From: Pontibacter pamirensis
GTDB taxonomy: Bacteria; Bacteroidota; Bacteroidia; Cytophagales; Hymenobacteraceae
Reading direction: 5' to 3'
Assembly (NCBI RefSeq): GCF_010015475.1
Contig: NZ_SSNI01000001.1
Span: 62,001 to 126,000, forward strand
DNA: 64,000 nucleotides
The notes below the pieces were generated by a model that saw only the letters and a program-made list of their open reading frames with translations, had not been told where the DNA came from and made no database searches. The position numbers were made by a program, and so were the translations under genes. Within the stretch, counting starts at the first letter, position 1; each line of letters begins with the position of its first letter. This document shows, piece after piece, positions 53,019 to 61,619 of the stretch.

Positions 53019-54686
53019 TTACTCATTCACCTGGATGATCCGTGTTGTTGACTTCTGATTGTTCACCTGCATACGCACCAGGTATATTGTGCTGCCAGAT
53101 GATGGAGAAGGGCTGAAATCATACGTGTATTCTCCTGCTTCGAGGTTGCCGTTATACAAGGTTGCCACCTTCTGGCCCTGCATATCCAGTACTTCGACAC
53201 TTACGAGACCCTGTTCAGGCACCTCTACTTTTACTTTGGTGACTGCCTGGAACGGGTTAGGATAAACTTCTACCATGTTCGCTGGCACCAGAGCAGTTGC
53301 ATTGCGGTTCTCCCTACCCAAAAACTGTTTGCGGGCAAAAACAAAGGTAATGTCCCTGTTAAACTGTACCTCATTACCTGCGGCATCTGTAAAGGTGGCC
53401 AGGTTAGATTGCCTCGGGTGCTGAATAGAAACAAAGCCATACTTAAAGTCAGGGGAGAAGGTAAGGCCCGTAGACTCTGACCCGAAAGGAGTAGTCAGGA
53501 ACAGCTCCAACTTCGGGTTCTCAGGCGTATGGTCCGGGCGAACAACCCAAAGGTTGTTGCGGCCGCCATCCTGCAGCGCCCACAGGTTGCCATCCCCATC
53601 AAAAGTAAGGTTATCAATACCGGTTCCCCAGTTCTCGGTCTGAGTACCGCCGTTGTACTTCACTTCAAACAGCTGGGGCGTTACCCATGCCTCAATCTCA
53701 GATACGGTCATGCCATCGTCCTTAAAGCGCCAGATAGTACCTGTTCCTTTAGATGTGAAATACATCTTGCCATCCGGGCCAAACTCAATGTCTTCCGGGT
53801 TTCTCCAGTTAGTGCCGCCCACAGCAGGAGCCAGGCTTCTCGTGCTATTACGGTCGGCCTGCGTCGTGTTCGGAACTACTACCCAGGTGCCGGTGGCAGC
53901 CGTCTCGCTGTCGCGCTTCAATACATATAATGTTCCTTCAGACAGGTTGCCCGGTGTGTTGGCAACAAACTTAAAGACGCCGCTCGAGCCGCCGTCTTCA
54001 GCCTGGTAAACAGTCACCCTGTCGGCACCTATAGCAATATTCTCATGGTTCATGCGGCCCATTGCCCAAAGCTTGTCAGGTTTGCCGTCGCCGTCATAGT
54101 CAACAATTTTGCCTGTTGCCGGGTCTATTTCTACCTGCCAGCCCACGTCCTGGTAACCATCGCCATTGGCATCACCTGAATTGTAAGTTTCTTCTGATGT
54201 AATCAACGTACCCCAGGGGGTAATACCGCCGGAGCAATTGCGTACAGTCTGTACTAAAGGAGAGAAATCTACTTTTCTTACTCCTTCAACTTCCCAAAGA
54301 TTGGTTGCTTCGTTCAGCGTCATGTCCAGAATAGAAACTCCACCTGGCGTAGTCTCATGGTTGATGGCTAAATACCCTTTCTTGCTGCTGCCCTTAATGG
54401 GAATAAAAGCAGTGAAATCGTTATTGCCCGGCATCGTTCCTGTGCTACCATCGGTATAGCTGGTGAACCCTGTTTTTGCCAGCTGCTGGATGGCATGTGT
54501 TTCTGTTGGGTAGGTAATGGTCTCAGACTGACCGATAGGCTGTACAGAGGTGAAGCTGCCAATCTTGTTTTTGTTTGGCGAACCACTGCCTGCGGAAGTT
54601 GCCGATTGCGCGGCTGTTTCCTGAAAAGTAACAGCTGCACCGGAGATAATAGCTGCCATGAGGAGTCTTTTGTAGAACTTGTCCAT
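53019..54686 (-). CDS. phoX: PhoX-type alkaline phosphatase with T9SS sorting domain
   Basis: A 555-residue extracellular phosphatase of the PhoX/DUF839 type, expected to release phosphate from organic phosphoesters with Ca/Fe cofactors. A Sec signal peptide (1-26) precedes the propeller. Family motifs are NCSGGITPWGTLITSEET (about 152-169), GRMNHENIAIG, YVLKRD, GGTNWRNPEDIEFGPDGKMYFTSKG and WGTGIDNLTFDGDGNLWALQDGG. The last ~80 residues (VEVYPNPFQAVTKVKVEVPEQ ... VYLVRM-type IYLVRMQVNN) are a type A T9SS C-terminal domain. Secretion through T9SS replaces the Tat route used by PhoX of Proteobacteria. Promoter at 54725-54781. Confidence 0.92.
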   Translation of the reverse strand: MDKFYKRLLMAAIISGAAVTFQETAAQSATSAGSGSPNKNKIGSFTSVQPIGQSETITYPTETHAIQQLAKTGFTSYTDGSTGTMPGNNDFTAFIPIKGSSKKGYLAINHETTPGGVSILDMTLNEATNLWEVEGVRKVDFSPLVQTVRNCSGGITPWGTLITSEETYNSGDANGDGYQDVGWQVEIDPATGKIVDYDGDGKPDKLWAMGRMNHENIAIGADRVTVYQAEDGGSSGVFKFVANTPGNLSEGTLYVLKRDSETAATGTWVVVPNTTQADRNSTRSLAPAVGGTNWRNPEDIEFGPDGKMYFTSKGTGTIWRFKDDGMTVSEIEAWVTPQLFEVKYNGGTQTENWGTGIDNLTFDGDGNLWALQDGGRNNLWVVRPDHTPENPKLELFLTTPFGSESTGLTFSPDFKYGFVSIQHPRQSNLATFTDAAGNEVQFNRDITFVFARKQFLGRENRNATALVPANMVEVYPNPFQAVTKVKVEVPEQGLVSVEVLDMQGQKVATLYNGNLEAGEYTYDFSPSPSSGSTIYLVRMQVNNQKSTTRIIQVNE

Positions 54687-54724
54687 AGTTGTTTTAATGG
54701 TTTTTGAGATAAATTTCCAATGCC

Positions 54725-54781
54725 CAAAACAACTGCATTAAGTTTACTCTATGGTTAGTTAAAGTTTATCGAATCATCATG
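54725..54781 (-). promoter_or_regulatory. Pho box (three to four heptamers) and -7 element of phoX
   Basis: Minus strand: CATGATG (54781-54775, poor), GATAAAC (54770-54764), ACTAACC (54759-54753), AGTAAAC (54748-54742), then 9 nt, then TTGTTTTG (54732-54725). Same spacing as the porin and receptor promoters. Another heptamer pair (CGTAACA/CTTAACA) lies upstream at 54795-54812 in a different register. Confidence 0.68.
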
Positions 54782-54794
54782 AAACAAGTGTTTC

Positions 54795-54812
54795 TGTTAA
54801 GGTGATGTTACG
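54795..54812. promoter_or_regulatory. extra Pho heptamer pair between phoX and the peroxidase gene
   Basis: CGTAACA-N4-CTTAACA on the minus strand, 7-4-7 as in other sites, midway between the two divergent genes. It may serve either gene. Confidence 0.5.
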
Positions 54813-54877
54813 GACATTGATGAGTGAGTCCGGTATGGTATACAAGAAATGTTATACTAATATAGGTTCTACTGTTT

Positions 54878-54934
54878 GTTAACTATAGGATAACCTACAC
54901 ATAAAGCATTGATAATAGCCGGTTGATTACTTTG
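54878..54934 (+). promoter_or_regulatory. Pho box (four heptamers) and -7 element of the peroxidase gene
   Basis: GTTAACT (54878), GATAACC (54889), CATAAAG (54900), GATAATA (54911), period 11 bp, then 9 nt, then TTACTTTG (54927-54934). Same geometry as in the porin and receptor promoters. Confidence 0.72.
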
Positions 54935-54962
54935 TAGTAATGTTCAAATAGCGTTTCTATTC

Positions 54963-56957
54963 ATGATCTGCAAAGACAATATCATCCATAAGAGAAATCT
55001 GATGTCAGTGTTACTGCTGATGAGCGTGTGCCTGTTCTTAAGTGTTATACTGACTTCATTTAAAGCCAGAACTGTCACTACTAACAGTGTAGCCGCCTCC
55101 GTGCAGGAAAGTTTGATACAGGATATGACTGTATTAAAGCAGCAGTCGCAGTACCTGACAGAAGCGCTGGAGTCATCAGACCAGGAGCAGGTTACTGTTG
55201 AGCAGTTGCAGGACGCCTTCTATGAGGTAAAGCAGGCGTATAAGAAAGTGGAATACCTGGTAGAGTACCTGGACCCGGAACTGGCAAAGAAAATCAATGG
55301 GGCCCCACTGCCAAAGGTTCTGATTGAGGAGGCAAACTACCAAACGCTTCATTTTCAGCAACCCAGTGTCAGAACCTTTCCGCCGGAGGGGCTGCAGGTA
55401 CTGGAGGAACTGCTCTTTTCAGAGGAGGTTAATCAGGACATGAGGAAAGACGCCATTGTACTGTCTTACTCCCTCCAGGAAGCAATATCGCTGGTGGCGA
55501 ACAGTTTGCACCATCAGCCACTAACAGACAAGCAAATCCTTGAAAGCCTGCGCGAAGAACTGATACGAGTTATGGCCATGGGGGTTACCGGCTTTGATGC
55601 ACCTGCTGGCGGACGGGAAACAGAATATGCCACAACAGCGCTACAGCCGGTTTTAAGTGCTGCGCAACAGTACGCAAAAACTACAAGCGGCAGGGCAAAA
55701 GCCCACAGCAGCAAAGCCGTACAACAGCTGCAGCAGGCTGTTCTATACCTGCAGCAGCATCCGGATTTTGATACCTTCGACAGGTTATACTTTATAAGAG
55801 AGCTGGCAGACCCGGCTTACGCGGCACTTACAGCATTGCAGCAGGAACTGCTACCGACAGCTGCTTCCGTGTCCAAGCCAGTAAACGACCATGCCAACAG
55901 CCTTTTTAGTGCTGATTTTCTACAGGCGGCTTATTTTGCCAAACAAGACCGAAAGGAGCAGAAGCCTGAGCTAGTAGAACTGGGCAAGGTTCTTTTCTTT
56001 GACCCGGTGCTTTCAGCTAACAACGAGCGTTCCTGTGCCAGTTGTCACGTTCCCTCCAAAGCTTTTACCGATGGTCAGGCGCGCAGTGTAGCTTTCGATT
56101 TTAAAGGAACTGTACGGCGTAACTCGCCAACCCTGCTGAACGCTGTCTTCAGCAATGCTTACTTCTGGGATAGCCGCGCAGTATACCTGCAGGACCAGGT
56201 GCCGGATGTACTGGTAAAGTCAGATGAGTTGCACGGCAACTACGAAGAAGTTGTGCAGAAACTACAGCAAAGCACTGCGTACAGGAAACTATTTAAGCAG
56301 GCGTTTGCAGATGAACCGGACAACAGCTTAAATACAAATACGATCAATCGGGCCATTGCTGCCTATGTGCAAAGCCTGGTGGCGCTCAACTCTCCTTTTG
56401 ACCGCTACATGCGCCGCGAAACAGAACAGCTAAATGCATCTGCAAAGCGCGGCTTTAATCTTTTTATGGGAAAAGCGGCCTGCGGTACCTGCCATTTTGC
56501 CCCCACTTTTAACGGTACGGTGCCACCGCGCTACCTGGAAAGCGAGACGGAAGTACTGGGGGTGACAGCTTCTGCTGATTTTGCACACGCCAAACTGGAT
56601 GAGGACCCTGGTCGTGCAGGTGTGGTTCCGGCGGATGCCTGGGAACATTCATTTAAAACACCTACTGTACGGAATGCGGGGCTCACAGCACCCTACATGC
56701 ATAACGGTGCCTTTGTAACACTGGCAGAAGTGGTAGAATTCTATGATGCAGGCGGGGGAGCCGGTCTGGGGCTTGATGTGCCAAACCAGACCTTGCCCGA
56801 CAGTCCCCTTAACCTGACAGCGCAGGAAAAGGAAGATCTTATTTCTTTCACAGAATCTCTAACGGATACTGCTTCCGTTTTTTTAGCTCCGGAACGGCTT
56901 CCGCAGTTTCCAAAAAACACAGGCCTGCATGATCGACCTATCGGTGGGCGGTACTAA
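54963..56957 (+). CDS. dihaem cytochrome c peroxidase (MauG/CcpA type) with helical N-terminal domain
   Basis: A 664-residue secreted or anchored dihaem peroxidase. The C-terminal half contains both c-haem sites, CASCH (358-362) and CGTCH (507-511), with the typical FSANNERSCASCHVPSKAFTDGQ and HSFKTPTVRNAGLTAPYMHNGAFVTLAEVVEFYDAGGG. The first ~320 residues are helical and extra to the usual ~340-residue enzyme; PPEGLQVLEELLF (140-152) recalls the GxHxxE of imelysin proteins with Gln in place of His, so this half may be imelysin-like. Reaction: oxidation of an electron donor by peroxide, or oxidative modification of a partner protein. It has a Pho-box promoter, so is probably phosphate-starvation controlled. 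Confidence 0.9.
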   Translation: MICKDNIIHKRNLMSVLLLMSVCLFLSVILTSFKARTVTTNSVAASVQESLIQDMTVLKQQSQYLTEALESSDQEQVTVEQLQDAFYEVKQAYKKVEYLVEYLDPELAKKINGAPLPKVLIEEANYQTLHFQQPSVRTFPPEGLQVLEELLFSEEVNQDMRKDAIVLSYSLQEAISLVANSLHHQPLTDKQILESLREELIRVMAMGVTGFDAPAGGRETEYATTALQPVLSAAQQYAKTTSGRAKAHSSKAVQQLQQAVLYLQQHPDFDTFDRLYFIRELADPAYAALTALQQELLPTAASVSKPVNDHANSLFSADFLQAAYFAKQDRKEQKPELVELGKVLFFDPVLSANNERSCASCHVPSKAFTDGQARSVAFDFKGTVRRNSPTLLNAVFSNAYFWDSRAVYLQDQVPDVLVKSDELHGNYEEVVQKLQQSTAYRKLFKQAFADEPDNSLNTNTINRAIAAYVQSLVALNSPFDRYMRRETEQLNASAKRGFNLFMGKAACGTCHFAPTFNGTVPPRYLESETEVLGVTASADFAHAKLDEDPGRAGVVPADAWEHSFKTPTVRNAGLTAPYMHNGAFVTLAEVVEFYDAGGGAGLGLDVPNQTLPDSPLNLTAQEKEDLISFTESLTDTASVFLAPERLPQFPKNTGLHDRPIGGRY

Positions 56958-57063
56958 TCAGTTGATTTACATACAATGCCTTTGTAGAGCGTAAAAAGCT
57001 ATACTTCATTCTCTATCAGAGCCTGGACAATCTAATCAGCGGCACCTTCAACTCGTCTTTAAT

Positions 57064-58794
57064 TTATACTTCTGAAGCAGTGTGTTCGGTGAAAGTAGCG
57101 GTGTTCTTTACAGCAATTGTTTCTACAAACCTCCACTCAGACTGGGCTTCATTGTTTGAAAAAGTGGCCATTACGTATCCCCTGTCTGATGCATTCAGGT
57201 AGTTTAGGTCATCAATGAGCGTGGTAAGCGCCTGTTCCAGCCCACCTATTGTCTCAGGATCATTGCCAAAAAGCGCCTCTAAGCCTGGGGATGTTACAGA
57301 TGAGGTTGCAAACTCTACTCCGGCTCTAGTGCCTGATACAGTTGATAGATCTGAATGCCAGGCATTGTGTGTATCTCCGGCTAATGAAATGAGTTCTTTT
57401 CCTGATGCTGCCGCATATATTATTTCCCGCTCCACAGGATAGCCGTCCCAGGCATCGAGGTTGTAAGGAAGTACCGTTTCTACTCTGGCTCTCTCTGCAT
57501 CGGTCACAGTAGGGTCTCCCTGAAGTATCCTGACCTTAATGGTGACTAATTGTGTAACTGAAGCAGTAAACTGTGCAAACACCTCCGGTCCGGCGTTGCC
57601 TGCAGCAATTTGTCCTACCAGGAGGAGCAATTCAGCAGGAATGAACATCTTGCCCATCAGCACCTGGCTTCCTAATACCTGCCATTTTGCTGAACTGGAG
57701 CCCATTGCAGACATCAGCCAGGAGCGTTGTTCCGAGCCCAGGATAGTTCGGTTCGGGTTTTGCCAGTCTGTCAGAAATGCTGCAGCATCTAGTCCGTTTG
57801 GTGTTAAATAGTCCGTATAGTACAGTTGCTTGTCCCTTCCAACAATCCGGGTATCCAGCATCATTAAATTCACAATGCCGGCAACTTCAAAGTTTCTGTA
57901 AATCTTCGCGTTGTCCGTAACACGTGCAGGCAGGTACTCATGCCATGCCTGTATAGCGTTCAGTTTTCTTGTTTCATAGCTGCCCTCACCTGGCTGATGG
58001 TTCAGGGCCCCGCTTTCATAGGCATTGTTTGCTATCTCATGATCATCCCAGACACATATAAACGGCTTTAGCTGGTGGAGTTTCTGCAATTGCTCGTCTC
58101 TTCTGTACTGCCGGTACCTGGCCCTGTACTCGTTGAGCGTTATGGTTTCACCTGTTGGGTTATGTAGTCTTCCCAGTGCAAGGGTCAGCTCATTTGTACC
58201 ATAGCCACCTACCTCGTATTCATAGATATAATCTCCTAAATGCACCACCACATCGGCATCTGATTCAGCCACAGCGCCATACACATTAAACAAGCCTGAC
58301 TGATAGTTTGCACAGGAAACCACCGCCATTTTTACCTCGCTGGCCTCCCCTGCGGCAGGCAGCGTTCTTGTTTCCCCTACGGCAGACATGGCTCTGTTGC
58401 TTTCGTTTCTGAACCGGTAATAATATTTTGTGTTTGATGTAAGGTTACTCACATCCACATTCACAGTATTGTCGCTTGCTGTATCTACCTCAACAGGCTG
58501 GCTGACCAGTACCTGCTTAAACTCACTGTCTGTTGCCACATCAAGCAGTATCTGAGGTTTCCCCTTTTCATTAGAGGCGGGAGTATAGCGGGTCCACAAA
58601 ATCACCCTGTCCTGCGTAGGGTCGAAACTGGCTATCCCCTCCGGGAAACCAAAATCGCGAATAGGAAAGTAATCGTCAACAACCTCACAACTGGTGAGCA
58701 CAGATGGTAATAAGGTTGCACCGGTAGCAGCAATAACAGAATTACGGATAAAGTTTCTGCGGCTTAGCTTTTGTAGAATTTCCTGCTTGTTCAT
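57064..58794 (-). CDS. phoD: PhoD-type alkaline phosphatase
   Basis: A 576-residue phosphatase/phosphodiesterase of the PhoD family. The N-terminal RRNFIRNS looks like a Tat motif, followed by a hydrophobic stretch and Cys (SVLTSCEV), which could be a lipobox. Catalytic and metal motifs are AVVSCANYQSGLFNVYGAVAESDADVVVHLGDYIYE, FICVWDDHEIANNAYESGA and ISLAGDTHNAWHSDL. It should release phosphate from diesters and monoesters outside the cytoplasm. Start at MNKQEILQKL; the open frame runs 93 codons further upstream through low-complexity AT-rich sequence. No Pho box of the shared geometry was found. Confidence 0.92.
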   Translation of the reverse strand: MNKQEILQKLSRRNFIRNSVIAATGATLLPSVLTSCEVVDDYFPIRDFGFPEGIASFDPTQDRVILWTRYTPASNEKGKPQILLDVATDSEFKQVLVSQPVEVDTASDNTVNVDVSNLTSNTKYYYRFRNESNRAMSAVGETRTLPAAGEASEVKMAVVSCANYQSGLFNVYGAVAESDADVVVHLGDYIYEYEVGGYGTNELTLALGRLHNPTGETITLNEYRARYRQYRRDEQLQKLHQLKPFICVWDDHEIANNAYESGALNHQPGEGSYETRKLNAIQAWHEYLPARVTDNAKIYRNFEVAGIVNLMMLDTRIVGRDKQLYYTDYLTPNGLDAAAFLTDWQNPNRTILGSEQRSWLMSAMGSSSAKWQVLGSQVLMGKMFIPAELLLLVGQIAAGNAGPEVFAQFTASVTQLVTIKVRILQGDPTVTDAERARVETVLPYNLDAWDGYPVEREIIYAAASGKELISLAGDTHNAWHSDLSTVSGTRAGVEFATSSVTSPGLEALFGNDPETIGGLEQALTTLIDDLNYLNASDRGYVMATFSNNEAQSEWRFVETIAVKNTATFTEHTASEV

Positions 58795-59232
58795 AGGTGT
58801 GGTTTGGTTAATTATATAAATAATATAATATATTTGTGAATAGGATTTTAATTGTAACGTTTTAAATATTTTTTTGGCTAATTTATTTCCCTGAAAATTA
58901 AGCTTTATCTGGAGTGTGGGCCACAGGAGGTACAATAGTATAAAAGGAAGACATCTTTTAGCTGCAGTGTAGGCTAAAGGTACAGAAGGTGCTTTAAGAA
59001 CTAAGGCTGGAGAGTTAGAAGATGATATTGCAACAATGGAAGGAACAACGGTACGCAGACGATAAAAATTCAAACACCTGTAGACTACATTAACCTGGTC
59101 TACAGGCGTTTCGCTTATTGCATTTATAGCAGGTATATGGCCATATATGCTGATGTCAATTGCATAGTGAAGAGGCGCTGTGTGACCTCAAAAGCAGAGC
59201 GGCTTAAAAAGACGGTGTGTGGCCTATATCTC
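58795..59232. other. gene-free stretch, with terminator at 59072-59111
   Basis: Contains the very AT-rich phoD leader and, near its right end, a 14 bp stem AAACACCTGTAGAC with its complement that should end the next leftward gene. Nothing else seen. Confidence 0.6.
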
Positions 59233-59388
59233 CTAAAAGGAGCCGAAGAGAAAGTAGGCAATGACCAGAACGATAACTACACCAACACATCCTATACCGG
59301 CACATCCGCCACGCCCTCTTCCGCGTCCTCCCCCCATGCCGCCCATTAGCTTGCGGAGCATGTACATTTTAAATAAACCTCTAAGCAT
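59233..59388 (-). CDS. tiny Gly/Arg-rich membrane protein, 51 aa
   Basis: One membrane helix (GCVGVVIVLVIAYFLFGSF) preceded by a Gly/Arg-rich linker (MGGMGGGRGRGRGGCAGIG) and a basic helix (MLRGLFKMYMLRKL). I do not recognise it. Start uncertain: three Met codons lie within 20 codons, and the frame begins at 59448. Confidence 0.55.
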   Translation of the reverse strand: MLRGLFKMYMLRKLMGGMGGGRGRGRGGCAGIGCVGVVIVLVIAYFLFGSF

Positions 59389-59536
59389 ATCCTGTAGATT
59401 AAGTGAAACAACAAATTGCCTCCCGTACCTGCTGCTGGCACAACGCATGACAGGAGAGTTTGAGTTACGCAGGTGCCAAAAGAGTGTTGGAGAGAAATAT
59501 GAAAGTGTGAAACGTACAGCCTGTGCAAAAACAAAA

Positions 59537-59556
59537 GAACCGGCCAGGGCCGGTTC
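59537..59556 (-). terminator. terminator of the MoxR gene
   Basis: Stem GAACCGGC with GCCGGTTC, 4 nt loop, followed by TTTTGTTTTTG on the minus strand, just beyond the stop. Confidence 0.85.
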
Positions 59557-59563
59557 AGATACA

Positions 59564-60556
59564 TTAGCTAATAGGTACCTTCCGCAGAATGGCCTCTATG
59601 AAATCTTTTGTTTTGATGCCGTCAGCCTCTGCTTCGTAGTTAAGTATAATGCGGTGGTTCATTACATCATGCGCTACTTCTTTGATGTCCTCTGGTAGCA
59701 CATAATCCCGCTCATCGAAATAAGCCACCGCCTTCGCCGCACGATTCAGGGCGATACTGGCTCTTGGCGACACACCAAACTGAATGTATGGGGCAAAATC
59801 GTTCAGGTCATATTCAGCAGGGCGGCGCGTGGCAAATACCAGTTCGATGATATACTTCTCCAGCGTTTCTGATATCTGTACCTGGTTCATCTCATTCCGG
59901 ATGGAAAAGATGTCTTCCTTCGACAGTACTTTGGAGACAGTGTCTGAATAACTCATGTTGGCCATACGGCGCATAATCTCCAGTTCATCTTCTTTCTTGG
60001 GGTAGTCGATGTACACTTTCATCATAAAACGGTCTACCTGTGCCTCGGGCAGGGGATAAGTACCCTCGTGCTCTACCGGGTTTTGTGTGGCCAGCACCAG
60101 AAAGGGCAGGTCCAGCATATAGGTAGACTCCCCAATGGTTACCTGCTTCTCCTGCATCGCCTCCAGCAGTGCCGACTGTACTTTGGCCGGGGAGCGGTTC
60201 ACTTCATCGGCCAGTATCAGGTTGGCGAAAATCGGCCCCTTCTTCACCTCAAAAGCAGAAGCGTTCTGGTTATAGATCATCGTGCCGATCAGGTCAGAAG
60301 GCAGCAGGTCAGGCGTGAACTGTATACGCTGGAAATCGAGATGAAGTGCTTTGGATAAGGAGTTGATAGTTAATGTTTTTGCCAGACCGGGTACTCCTTC
60401 CAACAGAATATGCCCGCCGGTAAATAGGCCTATAAGGAGGCGGTTCACCATGTAGGTCTGGCCTACCACCACTTTACTAACTTCGTTGAAAACCTGCTTT
60501 ATCTTTTGCTGGTGTGCCTTCAATCTGTCCGGGAATATCAATTCTTCTACTGGCAT
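59564..60556 (-). CDS. MoxR-family AAA+ ATPase
   Basis: A 330-residue AAA+ chaperone-like ATPase. Walker A GGHILLEGVPGLAKTLTINS (Gly-rich, Lys65), Walker B LILADEVNRSPAKVQ, sensor 1 LATQNPVEHEGTYPLPEAQVDRF, and the C-terminal lid GVSPRASIALNRAAKAVAYFDERDYVLPEDI are present. MoxR proteins usually mature or activate complexes together with DUF58 and VWA-domain proteins encoded next to them; none lies in the neighbouring 3.5 kb, so this is an orphan. Followed by a strong terminator, so it is monocistronic. Confidence 0.94.
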   Translation of the reverse strand: MPVEELIFPDRLKAHQQKIKQVFNEVSKVVVGQTYMVNRLLIGLFTGGHILLEGVPGLAKTLTINSLSKALHLDFQRIQFTPDLLPSDLIGTMIYNQNASAFEVKKGPIFANLILADEVNRSPAKVQSALLEAMQEKQVTIGESTYMLDLPFLVLATQNPVEHEGTYPLPEAQVDRFMMKVYIDYPKKEDELEIMRRMANMSYSDTVSKVLSKEDIFSIRNEMNQVQISETLEKYIIELVFATRRPAEYDLNDFAPYIQFGVSPRASIALNRAAKAVAYFDERDYVLPEDIKEVAHDVMNHRIILNYEAEADGIKTKDFIEAILRKVPIS

Positions 60557-60878
60557 GCTGCATTAATCTGTAAAACGCATAAATATAGTAATAATACGAG
60601 ATTAATGATAAGATATTGTGCGAACAATAAAGACCTTGGGGCCATGCAGCTTTGGGAAAACTGCATGGCCCCAAGGCCTTTATTCTGATACTATGATATA
60701 AAAGCTTACTTCAAGTTTATAATCCGAGCTGCCGGAATGCGCTGCCAAAACATGAAGGCAGCTGTATCTATGGAACCGGGGTGTTTCATGTTCGCGTGAT
60801 AACGCTGCTCATTTTAGAAAACCTTGCTGGAACCTGAAACTACGCATCCTGGCTTTCAGGTAAGATGCAAATATGGGC
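60557..60878. other. gene-free stretch with long hairpin (60626-60684)
   Basis: A 24 bp nearly perfect stem (from AATAAAG, one mismatch, CCTTGGGGCCATGCAG and complement) with an 11 nt loop. It lies about 195 nt beyond the stop of the leftward 144 aa gene and 70 nt before the moxR start. It is more stable than needed for a terminator and may be a dispersed repeat. Confidence 0.6.
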
Positions 60879-61313
60879 TTAGGCCGCAACCGGTACTTTT
60901 TTTCTTAACCGCTCGATGCGATCCTGCTGCGCCACACGCACTGTGTCAATCAACACATTTACGCCGCTTTCATTTACCACGTTCAGTGGCAGCACCATCA
61001 CGTTGTCATGTGTTCTGATATGAATCTTGCGGTAGCGCGTCATCAGGTAAAGGATCAGGAAAAATCCGCTGAACAGCGCAAAAGAGTCATTGAAATAAGT
61101 AGCAAGGGCCAGCAAAACACTCAGGCCCAGGTACAGGTTATTGCCCGTCTGCTTAATTTCCCATGTAATAATATCCTCCAGCATAACGGAATCTTTCCTT
61201 GGAAGTACCCAGGAGAAACTGATTTTCATGAGGCGATGGGTAGTGAGCACAATTTTCTTATCTACTGTCTGAATAAGGCATTGTTCTCCTTCAAATAGCT
61301 TGTTAGCAGCCAT
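60879..61313 (-). CDS. membrane protein with PH-like domain, 144 aa
   Basis: The N-terminal strands (CLIQTVDKKIVLTTHRLMKISF ... VMLEDIITWEIKQ) and C-terminal strands (RKIHIRTHDNVMVLPLN, then amphipathic NVLIDTVRVAQQDRIERLRKK helix) resemble a bacterial PH domain, interrupted by two membrane helices (about 59-71 and 77-91). Such proteins are common in Bacteroidota and of unknown function. Confidence 0.75.
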   Translation of the reverse strand: MAANKLFEGEQCLIQTVDKKIVLTTHRLMKISFSWVLPRKDSVMLEDIITWEIKQTGNNLYLGLSVLLALATYFNDSFALFSGFFLILYLMTRYRKIHIRTHDNVMVLPLNVVNESGVNVLIDTVRVAQQDRIERLRKKVPVAA

Positions 61314-61619
61314 AAGTAATAGAATATTAAGTTTGTGTAATTAGTATGTGTTTTGCGCAGTGTTCAGTAGCGCAGCTTATCAGAATCTTTCTATGCAGTA
61401 GATTCCAAAAGCTGACAAAGGGTTGCAAGCATTAGAAAAAAACTAAAATTATTTTTTCAAGCCTTAAAGTAAGAGTAAAAACAAATTGCAAGCAACAATT
61501 CTAGTAGCTAACGTTAGAGTTCGTGTAAAATTACATAATAATGTAGGAATTGTATTCATATAACAAATAAAAGCCCATCCTGCGGTTGCAAAATGGGCTT
61601 CTGGCAGATGCTTTGATAG
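61314..61619. other. AT-rich gene-free stretch with terminator
   Basis: No gene seen. A hairpin AAGCCCAT/ATGGGCTT at 61570-61602 with T-run on the minus strand ends the next leftward gene (130 aa). Confidence 0.6.

Noticed and set aside
58795-58960. Search for a Pho box before phoD
   Set aside because: Only scattered TAA words; no 11 bp series and no TTTG-type -7 at the right distance.
58795-59073. N-terminal extension of PhoD
   Set aside because: The Tat/lipoprotein signal must be at the N-terminus; the extension is AT-rich low-complexity translation.
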